Notes under the pieces: generated by a model
The model's input: only the letters and a program-made list of their open reading frames with translations
What the model was told of the DNA's origin: nothing
Databases searched by the model: none
Assembly: GCA_014904985.1 (NCBI GenBank)
Contig: MU128909.1
Location: 110,566-174,565, forward strand
Direction: 5' to 3'
Length of the DNA stretch: 64,000 bases
Origin: Hydnum rufescens UP504
Taxonomy: Eukaryota; Basidiomycota; Agaricomycetes; Cantharellales; Hydnaceae
Position numbers and translations under genes: made by a program
In this document: positions 44,920-55,389 of the stretch, piece after piece
How the letters are laid out: every line of letters begins with the position of its first letter
Position numbering within the stretch: the stretch's first letter is position 1

Positions 44920-47900
44920 CTAGTTTGGAAGTATAACTGAGCCACTTTTGATCGCCGCTATCGCCTGCAGCAGAATATTAGGATCACTGGGGGTAGTACC
45001 GTCAAATTTGGCGAGGATGTTCTCCATTTCCTTCAAACGCAGGGTGGAGAGCGCGTTTTCGATACGGCATGAGAAGGTGTCTAGGATCAAGAGAAGATCC
45101 TGCTCGGATGAATCTGGTCTTATGTTGGGTATAAGGAGTTCCGCGTCAGCGTACATGATCAGGGAGGATTCGAGAGACTGTGTGAGGAGTGCATCGCTTG
45201 TGGTAGACTGAAGCGATTTGCGCTGAGTGCCCCGAAAAACCCTTCCTGAAGCAAGAGCTTCGAGTCGGATAGTCACGAGCGCCAATTGTTTTATTTGCTC
45301 GACACTGGGATGCACACGAGAGCCAGCTGCAGGAGAGGGCACGTTTCGAGGTTCCGTGCGACCGATCAACTCGCTCGGAAATACGAGAGACAGAAATTCG
45401 GGGACCTCGAGACCTTTGAGAGATCGTTCGCCGACCTCAACAATCTCAATGCCCATCTTCTTAAGGGCGTCGACATGGGATTGTGGGCCCTCCGCTCCCT
45501 CCGAGCCCTCTGCCATTCTGTTGATCTCTTTCACCACATCTGAGCTGATCATGATCTGGCCTCCTTGGGCTTGAGACATGATCCGTGCAGCTCGATTGAC
45601 CATCGGACCAAAATAGTCCATGCGAGCAGTGAGAGCGTCCTCGACGCACACTGGTTTTCCCCAGTGAATACCCATACGAACGGATAACCCACGCGCGACG
45701 ATCCGGCCGCGCTGGTCAAGGATTTCTTCCCCTTCTTCAGATTCGAGAATTTCAATAGGCCAATCACCCTTCAACAACTCAGTCTGCACCATAAAGCACC
45801 ACAGAAGCGCTGCGGAGACAGTGTGGAAAGATACCATAAAAGAATCTCCTTCCGTCTTGACTTCATATCCTCCGATTAAACGCAATTGGCGGCGCAGGAG
45901 CTCGTTGTGAACCTTCATAGCGAGTGCCATACCAGCGTTCTTCTCCCACAAGCTAGTGGAATTTCGGATATCAGTGAAGACCAGTGCCAGATATCCAACA
46001 GGTGGTGGTATTTCTTCGTCGAGAAGAGTTAGGAGTCGCTCACGCTCCATTCGGGGAGCAACGCGACGCGCGGGGAGATATGTGAACGGGTCCGCATCGG
46101 CCGCCGGCGCACGAGAGCGAGGAGAGTTGCCAAAGAGATCGGCCACAGCAATGACCATGATTACTGTGTTGCCGTCAGCACCGTAACTCATAGCGAAGTC
46201 ACGCAGCATTTGAGCAGCCTTCATAGGATCATGCCTATTCACGCGTGCAATGTCGACGGCTGTGCGGAGTGAGACAAAATCCCAGAGACCGCGATTTCCT
46301 ATGATCACGAGCTCGTCTTCCTCCGAGAGCCTATATGAACGGACATCTGGTCGCGCATTGACAGCCGGTAGAAGGTGGAATAGACCAAATGAACGTGAGA
46401 GATCTTCTTCATCATTCACCATGCCCTTGGGAGATACCCATCCTTCTGCAGCGCGGATACGAATCGTTTCGCTTCGATCGAATGGGTCATGCTTGACGGA
46501 CACCGGGGTGGATGCCCCATTGGATCGAGATACAACCGCAAGCATATTACCGACATTAGCGATGTACATTGTTTTGACTTGGGGATGGTCTTTGATGTAC
46601 ACGACTACCGCCGAGGCACCGCTTTTGAGATCTTGATCCACTGGCCCTGCGGCGCTGATCGTCGAAAGCTTCCGCCCGGGACCAGGACTGTCGCTCCTCT
46701 TGGTAGCAAGATGTTCGTACAGGCCACGATTCAAGGACAAGAATGCGCTGCGCATCGAATCCGGGACATCTTCGGTGGCAACGGAACCGCTGCGCTCCAG
46801 GGACTTAGCGAGGGCGTCCGTTAGACTCCGGGCAAAATTCTCGTGCAAATACTTTGCAGCACGGTTGGTGGTAGCATTGGGCACCGCTCGTCCGAACATG
46901 CAAAATAAAGACTCGTTGTCTTTGCCCCGAAAATTGCGCAAGACGAGATCAAATGTCGAAGGCCCGTCTACCTTGCCCAACGTGTCCGCGATACCGTATG
47001 CCATTCCATTGATCTCAGTATCAGAAGTTCGGACCCGTCGATCGAGGTTGTCATCAGGGACAGAAGGAACGACGAGTGTGACATCCATGAGGCCCAGTAC
47101 GCGGAGTTTGTTGAGGTTGGCGAAGTCAAAAAGCGGTGGCGCAACGTGGAACGCTCCGATGCCCATACCCATACCCTGCATCTGGTGATTTTTTATCTCA
47201 AGGCGTTTATTCCCCGACAAGTTCAGGTACTTGAGCTCCGAATTGAAGTTCCTGCAAAGCTATCTATCAACTCGGCGCCGATAAGAAACCACCAGGAAGA
47301 CTTACCAATTCCAATCATACTGCCAATTGGCGATATTGTACTTAAGTTGGTTGTTGCCTACGTCCAATGTTTCCAGAGCACCGACTCTTCGCAACTCGGC
47401 TGGTAGAGTCTGCAATTTGTTTCCATTTAGATGCAGGACCTTCAGCTTGCTCAGCTTTTGCATCTCCTCCCCCGCCAGGCTCGTCAAGTTGTTACCGCTT
47501 AGATACAACTCTTGAAGCTGGGCAAAAGTCTGGAGATGCAAAGGAGGGAGTTCTCCAATTTTGTTGAAGGACAAGTTCAGCACCCGCAATTCACGCATCA
47601 TAGCAAGAGGTCTGAAAATGTTGAATCCAGTGCGACTGTCGTATCCGAGGTGGTTGTCTGCAAGGAGAAGACGCTGGAGGGAATTAGCGAGAGGGGGAAT
47701 CGAACGCGAACTCGATGACAGCCCAGCAGCAGAGCCCTTGCGTTCAGTTGAGTCCGGAATGGCTTTTTCGGCCTCTGGGAACGGTGTCCCAGTAAACGAG
47801 GGAGCAATTGGCTGAGTGGATGAAGGCATGACCGCCGGGTCCTGCCACGTATCGAGCAAGTTAGAGCTAATATTGAGCTCGACGAGGGAACCGCATTCCC

Positions 47901-50749
47901 ATATGCTCTCGGGAATGACTTTGATGTTGTTATTGTGTACGTTGAGCGTGCGAAGCTTTTGAAGTTGTCCTATGTTGGTTGGGAGAGTGTGAAGGTCGTT
48001 ATTTGTGCACGAGAGATATTCAAGATCGAGGAGGGTACAGATGACGTCGGGTATGGAGTGAAATTTATTATAATCGAGTTTCAGTGAGACAAGGGACGTG
48101 AATGCAGAGAATACCGCGCCATCGTCATCCAAAGTGGACAACTTCATGTTTGAAAGGTCCAGAGAGATGAGCGGGTATTGAATACCATTGGATAATGGTC
48201 GCACGTTGAATTTGGTAATCGGATTGTGAGATGTGCTTAAGGTTAGAAGTTTGGGGCCAACGGCGAGGTCTAAAACATGCGCTTGGTTATACTCAGCGAG
48301 AAGCGATTCGAGACCAGGAAGATCCGAAAGAGGCGAAAGATCAGAGATAAGATTCCGTCGACAATCAAGCTCCCGCAGGCTAACCATCTTCCGGCATTCA
48401 GGAGGGAAGGACGTGATCTGATTCCCAACAATAATGAGTCGCTCCAGGTGAAGAAGTCGCCCCATCTCTGGAGGAAAATGACTGATTGAGTTGAAAGAAA
48501 CATCAAGGTCGACGAGATTAATGATGTCGCAGACAACCGGGGGAATTCTGTCGAACTTGTTATTCGAGATGTTGAGAAATTTCAGGCTCTTCATATCAGC
48601 GAATGAGCGAGGGAGGTTGGAAATGCGATTGTTTTGCACAAACACTTGGCGGAGATTGGGAATATCATTGAGGCCGGCACTATCCAGCTCGACGATGCGA
48701 TTACACGATATATCTAGCCACTGAAGCGATTTGATCTCGCGAATGGTATGCGGAACGCGCTTCATGGAAACGTGAGATAGTCGGAGTTCGGCCAGAGACG
48801 TGCAATTTTGAATAAAATCAAGAGGGAGATCGACTAGAGGATTTTTGGAAAGATTGAGCGTGATAATTGACGATGCATGTTGGTGGAGCACGATGGGAAC
48901 CGTCTCTAATCCACGCTCTGCCAGTTCAATATGTTCGAAGTCTGTGGCGAACGTGTCATCGTCGGCCTGATACAAGATATTAGACAAATGTGACGAGCGT
49001 AAATGGGGTCAATGGACAGCACCTCGACGCCCCCTAAACTCGCATTCCGAAACACAAAGCGAAGGAGGAACCCAAGATCCTCCCCTCCCATAGCGTCGAG
49101 ATCGTCTGCCTGAACATAGCCAGCTTGCTCCAGTCGGCGTCGAAGGATCATTGCTGGCTCCTCACGATTCCCAAGAGCCCGCTCTGTAAAGAGATATGAC
49201 ATGAGGCCTTCAGAACCGTACAAAGAAACGGAAGATGTCGATACCTCGCCCTCGTTCCCGAAGATACAGGCGATGTGTATCCCCTCGAATGGATAGTCTT
49301 TTAGTGAGTGCGACTCGCATATCTGACACGGTGGTCCTCAAAGGACAATTCACAACGTGATATTGTCCATCTGTACGATATATTCGTATGCTCGTCTAGA
49401 CATCATGTATGTTATTGCATTCATGTCGAAGGTGTAATATGCAAACATACCGGCGGTGAATACCTTCGTTCAGGATCAATGTTAGGAGATAGAGGAGGCG
49501 GAGCGGGTAGAGATTTTTCACGCATCCGACGTGGGCTCACGCGGCGCTGTGATACGTGGGCACCAAGGGAGCGAGATGTAGAGGGCGAGGGGGGACGATC
49601 GCGTTTAAGTTCCTGTCCAAAATCTTCTTCATCGGAGCTCAGATCTCGTTCCTTTCCCCCTTCCCTAGGTATGGTTGCCCAGCTTTCGGGAGCAACCCAC
49701 GTTGGGCTGCCGCTGTGATTCGAATTAACAGGAGGAAGGGGTGGGGGAAAGGGAGTATAAATTGGCTCGACAGGTCTATGCGTTGTCTTGGGGGAGATGC
49801 CAGATGCTGCCGAATTAAAACGCCCTTTTCCATGTCGAGGCGTGAAGCCGCCTAGGAATGGATTGACGTTCGCAAATGCAGCCTCGCCAACATATGTCGA
49901 AGGCCCAGGGAAAGGAGATGAAACAGTATAGTCCCCAGAGCCGATCACAGAAGGCTGATCCCAAGGCGATCGGACAGGAGCGTCACCTGGACTGTGTCGC
50001 GTACCCACGCGACTCGGGTCAATTATACCAGACATATCTCCCAAGTTCGTGTCCAGAGTAAGAGTTGGGTCTTGATATCCGGGTGATTTGGGCTTGGAAG
50101 CCTTGCGGAAACGCTTTGAAGGGGGCTGAGGAGAGAAAGAACTGCCCGAGGTCGACGGTGGAAAGGCAGTGGCCTGGATACTTATTTTAGAATCAGAACC
50201 AGAGATGGAGCCAGCCCCAAACGAAGAAATAGACTGAGTGCCAAAACGATCGATCCCTATCCAGAAGAATTTAGAGTTGAGCATAACGGATGCACAATTA
50301 GATAACCGGACCGTCATCGCGAGGAAAGGCATGCCGGCTGGCCTTTTTCTTGATGAAGTTGAAAAAGGACTTCTTTCCATCTTTGTGTGGATTACTATCC
50401 AAAGGCATGGGAACTTCGGGCTGGCTTGCATCGCTACTTCCTCGTGAACGCAAATTGGCATTGTTCGCCGATCGGAGGCGAGAGGTGGAAGACATAGATG
50501 CAAATCCAAACGACCGTTTCGTCTGTTGTGGTGTGGGCTATAAAAGAACGAGTCACGGCCCGCCCAAGCTTCTCAGAAGAGCATACACACTGGAGTTGGA
50601 TCTAGTAGCCAAGGCGCAATAGCAGCTACTGCACTGTCGTCTCGATGTATAGGCAATATATCATCAGGAATACCGAGTCCTATGTCGTGTATAACCCCCC
50701 AGGGGTCATTGGTAGACACCGGGGGCGTAGTGAGGCCCGCCGCAGACAT
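44920..50749 (-). CDS. CYR1: Adenylate cyclase (Ras-regulated, LRR/PP2C type)
   Basis: Makes cAMP for PKA signalling; peripheral membrane enzyme activated by Ras/G-alpha. About 1,800 residues. I start at ATG 50749 (MSAAGLTTPPVSTNDPWGVI), because upstream ATGs lie inside MRI1. Domains in order: a disordered Ser/Pro-rich N-terminus; a Ras-association domain (YIRVYRTDGQYHVVNCPLRT, then DMRVALTKRL); leucine-rich repeats, 48940-47310 (LNLSKNPLVDLPLDFI, LDVSFNSISHFPPEMGRLLH and about 15 more); a PP2C-like domain (GNMLAVVSRSNG, ELVIIGNRGLWDFVS); the class III cyclase domain (LALVFTDIRNSTSLWEKN with metal-binding Asp, YEVKTEGDSFMVSF, RMGIHWGKPV, DYFGPMVNRAARIM). Order and content match fungal Cyr1. 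A short C-terminal domain ends ..KSGSVILPN. The PP2C, cyclase and C-terminal part is one 2.3-kb exon. Confidence 0.95.
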
Positions 50750-50871
50750 CAATAGTGCGCCTCTATAGTGCAATAATTTTCGGAAGATGCCGCTGAAGAT
50801 TGTGGCCGCTTTTGTCCACTTGAACGAACGTGCTGTGACCACCCCAGTGTTCAAACGTTGAATCGTTGTCA
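50750..50871. promoter_or_regulatory. Bidirectional promoter CYR1/MRI1
   Basis: 122 bp between divergent start codons. No TATA box; a GAACGAACG direct repeat half-site at about 50822. Confidence 0.45.
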
Positions 50872-52380
50872 ATGACCCCTCTGACCTCGTTACGGACATC
50901 GGAGGACGAGATCGAGATCATCAATCAGCTCCTGCTACCGCATACGACGGAATGGCTCCCCATAAATTCCATTCCGGATGCCTATGATGCTATTAAATCT
51001 ATGAAAGTAGGGGTTTTATTTGCATCGAAGTTGCCCTCGTATGTGACACATACTGGTTCAGATACGTGGTGCGCCGGCAATCGCATCCCTGGCATCCCTC
51101 TCGATCGCCCAGAATCTCTCGCGAGTTCTTAAAGAGTCGCCTCCGCCGAAGTATTCTGGGTTCTCCTTCGTCACTCAGAGCTCACCTCGATCCTTTGCTC
51201 GATTATCTCTTTACTTCACGACCCACCGCTGTCAACCTTGGAGCTGCGATTAAAAGGCTGCGAGGGAAATTAGACTTGCTGGTTAAGAATGGATGGGAGG
51301 ACACTAGAGCCCTTGCACAGGAAATTATCAAGGAGGCCCGACTTGTCGCTGATGAAGATGTTGACCGTAATCGCCTGATGAGCAAGCATGGTGCCGAATG
51401 GCTTCTCGCTGATATTGCAAAGCATGAAAAAGAACTCGAGAATGGCAAAACAAACGTGTAGGTGAAGTCTATAAACCTAGCTCGCACAACACCACAGTAA
51501 TCCCTGCCGACAAGTTTGACTGTTTGCAATACTGGATCTTTAGGTGAGCAACTTTTCAACGTGGTTGATTCCTTGCTAAACATTTTTGCGGTGTTTAGCC
51601 ACATCAGTACGCAGTTTATGTTTTTGCGGGGGTGGGTTGAATCGGCTTACTCCTATTCGCAGGGCTATGGGACTGCCCTCGGTCTCATTACGCATCTTTT
51701 CGAGACTGGTAATCTCAATAATGCGTATTACACGCAAACCGCCCCATATCATCAAGGCTCGCGATTGACATCATTTGAGCTGATCTCGCTTGGGGCGCCT
51801 TCCGTCATGATCTGTGACACCATGGTTGGATCTCTGTTTCAGCGATTTAATATACATGCGGTCGTGGTTGGTGCGGACCGAATCGCCAAGAATGGTGACA
51901 CGGCCAACAAGGTCACAGTGCAATCAGTACTCGTGCCTTAAACACCGTCGTTGACTAGTTTAAATTCAGATCGGGACCTATAATGCTGCCGTATTGGCCG
52001 CCAGGCATAAAATACCTTTTATCGTCGTCGCACCGGTCAGCACTGTTGATCTAGATATCCCAAATGGATCATAGTCAGTGCTTTATGCTGCTTCCTGAAG
52101 CTTCTCTTACCAATCCGGCCAAACCAGCATTCCTATCGAGCAGCGAGCAGCGATCGAGGCCTGTTTGGTTCGAGGTGCTTTACACCCGATTTCACCCGCC
52201 ACGACGGATCCCGCTCAGGCTGTAGTCATGATGACCCCATCGAATATCGATTTGGTCTCCGGGGTGTACAACCCAAGCTTTGATGTGACACCTGCGGAAC
52301 TTATAACCGCCATTGTAACGGAGAAGGGTGTAGCTGTAAAGGATGGAGCAGCCGAATTCGACCTATCCTCAATTGTCTAG
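50872..52380 (+). CDS. MRI1: Methylthioribose-1-phosphate isomerase
   Basis: Methionine salvage enzyme, converts methylthioribose-1-phosphate to methylthioribulose-1-phosphate; related to eIF2B-alpha. Start ATG 50872 ([19 protein letters not shown]). Family blocks: [59 protein letters not shown] (catalytic Cys), [49 protein letters not shown] (catalytic Asp), [20 protein letters not shown] (seen across an intron), [12 protein letters not shown] and [20 protein letters not shown]. About 400 residues, normal. Introns near 51018, 51145, 51460, 51545, 51925, 52060 and 52110. TAG at 52378-52380. Confidence 0.94.
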
Positions 52381-52552
52381 ATGTGGATCTCCAGAGGTGG
52401 CTTTTTTAAAAGAAGAATTAACAAATGTTGTACAAGGCTTCCTTCCCTATTCGGTCCGATCTTAAAGCGTTAGGCGAGGGATTTCAGAAGAATGAGATAA
52501 ACAATGAATGGCAAAAATGACAAACTCTGCTATCTTGTATTCATTGAACTCT

Positions 52553-52786
52553 TTATCCTTGCGTCTCCCGAGCCACCTGTGAACTATAGGCTGTTTTGAG
52601 CGGCAACATATCCTGATTATGGTCCCCGGCTCCTTCCCCAACCCCTGCATGCGCTGTTGCTGTGATAGCTGTCGCCTTCTCCCGATCTTCCCGTGCAGAA
52701 AGGGCATTCCGTCGCTCGACTATGTCTCGTATTTCGGCGACATCTTGTTCTGATATGGTGATAATGCTTGGAGACCTGCGAAGCAT
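52553..52786 (-). CDS. APC/C subunit Cdc26-like
   Basis: Very small subunit of the anaphase-promoting complex that stabilises the TPR subunit Cdc16/Apc6. 77 residues in one exon if started at ATG 52786. The N-terminus MLRRSPSIITISEQDVAEIR matches the family hallmark MLRR-x-P-(T/S)-x-I followed by an acidic helix; the rest (RDIVERRNALSAREDREKA) is charged helix and a disordered tail. An in-frame ATG at 52843 would add 19 residues without similarity. Convergent with MRI1 and divergent from CWC24. The assignment rests mainly on the first 25 residues and the size. Confidence 0.68.
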   Translation of the reverse strand: MLRRSPSIITISEQDVAEIRDIVERRNALSAREDREKATAITATAHAGVGEGAGDHNQDMLPLKTAYSSQVARETQG

Positions 52787-52901
52787 GGCTTGCCAAAGTT
52801 TGTTTGCGCAAGTTGAGTCCGGGATTAGCCGATTTGAATTCATTACGCAGCTTGACTGTGGTGACGAAAACTAACGTCTGAACGATCCACAAATTGACAA
52901 T
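52787..52901. promoter_or_regulatory. Bidirectional promoter CDC26/CWC24
   Basis: 115 bp between divergent start codons, no TATA box. Confidence 0.45.
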
Positions 52902-54112
52902 ATGTCTGCTACGGGGCCAGAAACCGGTTCCTCATCGACAGCCCCGGCCGTCCCATTCTTTAAAAAGAAGACCCGCCCTACAACATCTCGCAAACGGGAT
53001 ACCTCTCCTTCCACCACCGCTGCAAACATGACGACAGCAGCCCTCGATCCGATTCCTTCGAGAATACCGAACGGCGGCTCCGAAGTCATCGTACCCACAC
53101 GCAAGACAGTTGCAAACCCTCTCATCCAGGGAACCAAACGGACATTATCCCAACGGGATGATTCAGCCTCGTTGGACGACCACCTAGGGCCAGATGTAAA
53201 GTGGAAGGCGTCTGGCTCCACGCTCTCGGCCGTCGAGCGTGAACGTGAGGCACTGTCTGCAGAAGAGGAGCGATCCCTTCTTAAAAAAGCCCGCCGAGAA
53301 GCTGAGGACGAGGAGAGAGAAGATGATGGTTTGTATCATGGTGCTACATCGTACAAATCGCATATCAAGAAGAGGGAGGATGGTGTACCCAAGGCTATGC
53401 GTGTTGGGCCACAAAAGTCTACGAGCACTATCCGGACCGTTACTGTTATTGACTACCAGCCCGACGTCTGCAAGGACTATAAAGGTATGTTATAGCGTAG
53501 TCTCTTCGGATCGCACATTAGTAATCTAACATCTCATGATACCCGAATGATAGAAACTGGATATTGCGGGTTCGGGGATACCTGCAAATTCTTACACGAT
53601 CGTGGTACATGTACGTTATCATCGCCACTCCGAGTATGAAGTTTTTTCCGCTGACACGTGGCATTGCAGATCTTCAAGGGTGGCAACTTGACAAAATAGC
53701 AGCCGATCCCAAGAAAAAGGCTACTGCTGAAGAATCAGACACCGATGAGGAGGACATCCCATGGGCGTGCTATATCTGCCGCAAACCATATACGGATCCC
53801 GTGCGTACTCTTAGTCTTCTTGCTTCCGTCGCATTACTCAATTTACATTCCTCCCCTTTTCGGCAGGTCGTAACACGGTGTCAACATTATTTCTGCTCCG
53901 CCTGTGCTATCAAGCGATTCGCCAAGACCCCAAAGTGCGCGGCATGCAGTGCGCCTACTGGAGGCATCTTCAATCGCGCGGATAAAGTGGTTGAGAAGAT
54001 GCGCGCCGCTGTGAGAGCAAAGGAGGAGAAGGAGATGCGCGGCGAGGGTGACGAGGATGCACCAGGGCGCTCTAGAGACTTGGAATTGGAATTGGACCTT
54101 CCTGAACGTTAG
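52902..54112 (+). CDS. CWC24: Pre-mRNA splicing factor Cwc24 (RNF113A-like)
   Basis: Spliceosome protein of the Prp19-associated Bact stage, nuclear. It begins [12 protein letters not shown]. An N-terminal part rich in charged residues includes [15 protein letters not shown], a likely nuclear signal. The CCCH zinc finger is formed across an intron ([25 protein letters not shown]), followed by [11 protein letters not shown]3HC4 RING finger comes after an acidic linker: [40 protein letters not shown]. The CCCH-then-RING order is diagnostic. The tail is charged and ends [13 protein letters not shown] 54110-54112. Introns near 53484-53551, 53610-53670 and 53801-53866. About 340 residues, close to human RNF113A (343). 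Confidence 0.95.
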
Positions 54113-55389
54113 AGCCTTATCAGTGATGCCTTCAGCTGATGTTGTATCATTCCTTCCCTTTCTTTTTTCGGTGTAATCCGATCGTTGTGTATAATCGCGC
54201 ATATGCTCAGGGCTTATGATAGTGGTATGATATCAGTCGCTGGTACAGACGAATGTGAGAGTACATGCATGATCAAATAATTGAGCGAAGCTCTGTACTT
54301 GCTGTGCTGTGTCTTTGATATGCAGAAAAAAATTGCCTCGTCTCCTCGTCCCTCCCAGGGATCGACAGGGCCATCCAAGCCCAGGCACGGTACAGAGTGA
54401 AAGTGAACAACCCACAGTATGGTGATATCAAACCGCAAAACACTCGCGGCATTAGTACTCTCCCATATATAAGCCATCTATAGCAGCACATTGCACCCTC
54501 ACCTCACCCACTCATCGCATGGAAACTAACCACTGGTATCTCCATTACCAGCTCGGTATCCAGAAGTAGAATCCACATATATCAGAGGAAGAAAATAAAA
54601 AATAAACCTCAGCATCGCGTCAGTCAGTCAGTCAATCACTGAACGAAGGAAAAAAAGAGGGGGGGGGGAGGGGGCGAGCCAGGCATACACACATGCATGC
54701 TGCACGCCGCCTGCCGCCAATGACTGAGCGCCCCTCGCTCTAAAACTACATAGCTGGAGAGAGAGTGAGTGTGTGTCGTGATCCTTGACCCGCTGAAAAA
54801 ACTGCGCGAATGGCCTTGGTCTTCCTCGACAGACGGAGACTGGAATAGTGCATTTGCGAGATATTTTCCTAATAGAAAGCGCATTCGCACCGTTGTCAAA
54901 CGTGAGGATACCGGTCAGTAAGTAAGGTGGTGTGCGCGAACTGGATTCTGGATAGTTATTTGGTGCAGGGTTCTGGTTCGACACTTGGTGGTCCCACATA
55001 CATCCAGATCATCGAACTACGAGCGAGAATCAAAGATAGGTGGTGAGTGAAAAGGATCGATGAAGAAAACGATTCAACGCTATTCACCTGCCGCTTATAT
55101 ATGGCCATCGATCGATATCTAATATCCACTCCTCCTCCCGACGCCCCTAATGCCTCCCAGAATCGGGGAAATAGCCCACAAGTAGTCCGATATATAACAA
55201 CACAGCGAGGCCACGGCCACTTGCTTGCGATAGGCAGATTAGGACATCCAATTAGCTCCACAATCAAATATGTATATTAGCCAGCGAAGAGCGACGACAA
55301 GAGAAAAAGCAGGAAGCAAGCCGAGGAGTGGCCGAGAGGGGGGGAGAGCCGGCAGCGGCAGCGACCAACGGGAAAATCCACAAAGATCA
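54113..55389. other. Gene-free stretch downstream of CWC24
   Basis: 1.3 kb without a frame that looks coding. It has CAGTCAGTCAGTCAATCACT, a G-run of nine at about 54661, a GAGAGAGTGAGTGTGTGTC microsatellite near 54755, and ATCGATCGATATC near 55107. Could be 3' UTR at its start, then spacer. Confidence 0.4.

Noticed and set aside
50750..50899. ATG at 50899 as adenylate cyclase start
   Set aside because: It overlaps the MRI1 start codon on the other strand; ATG 50749 gives a clean divergent pair.
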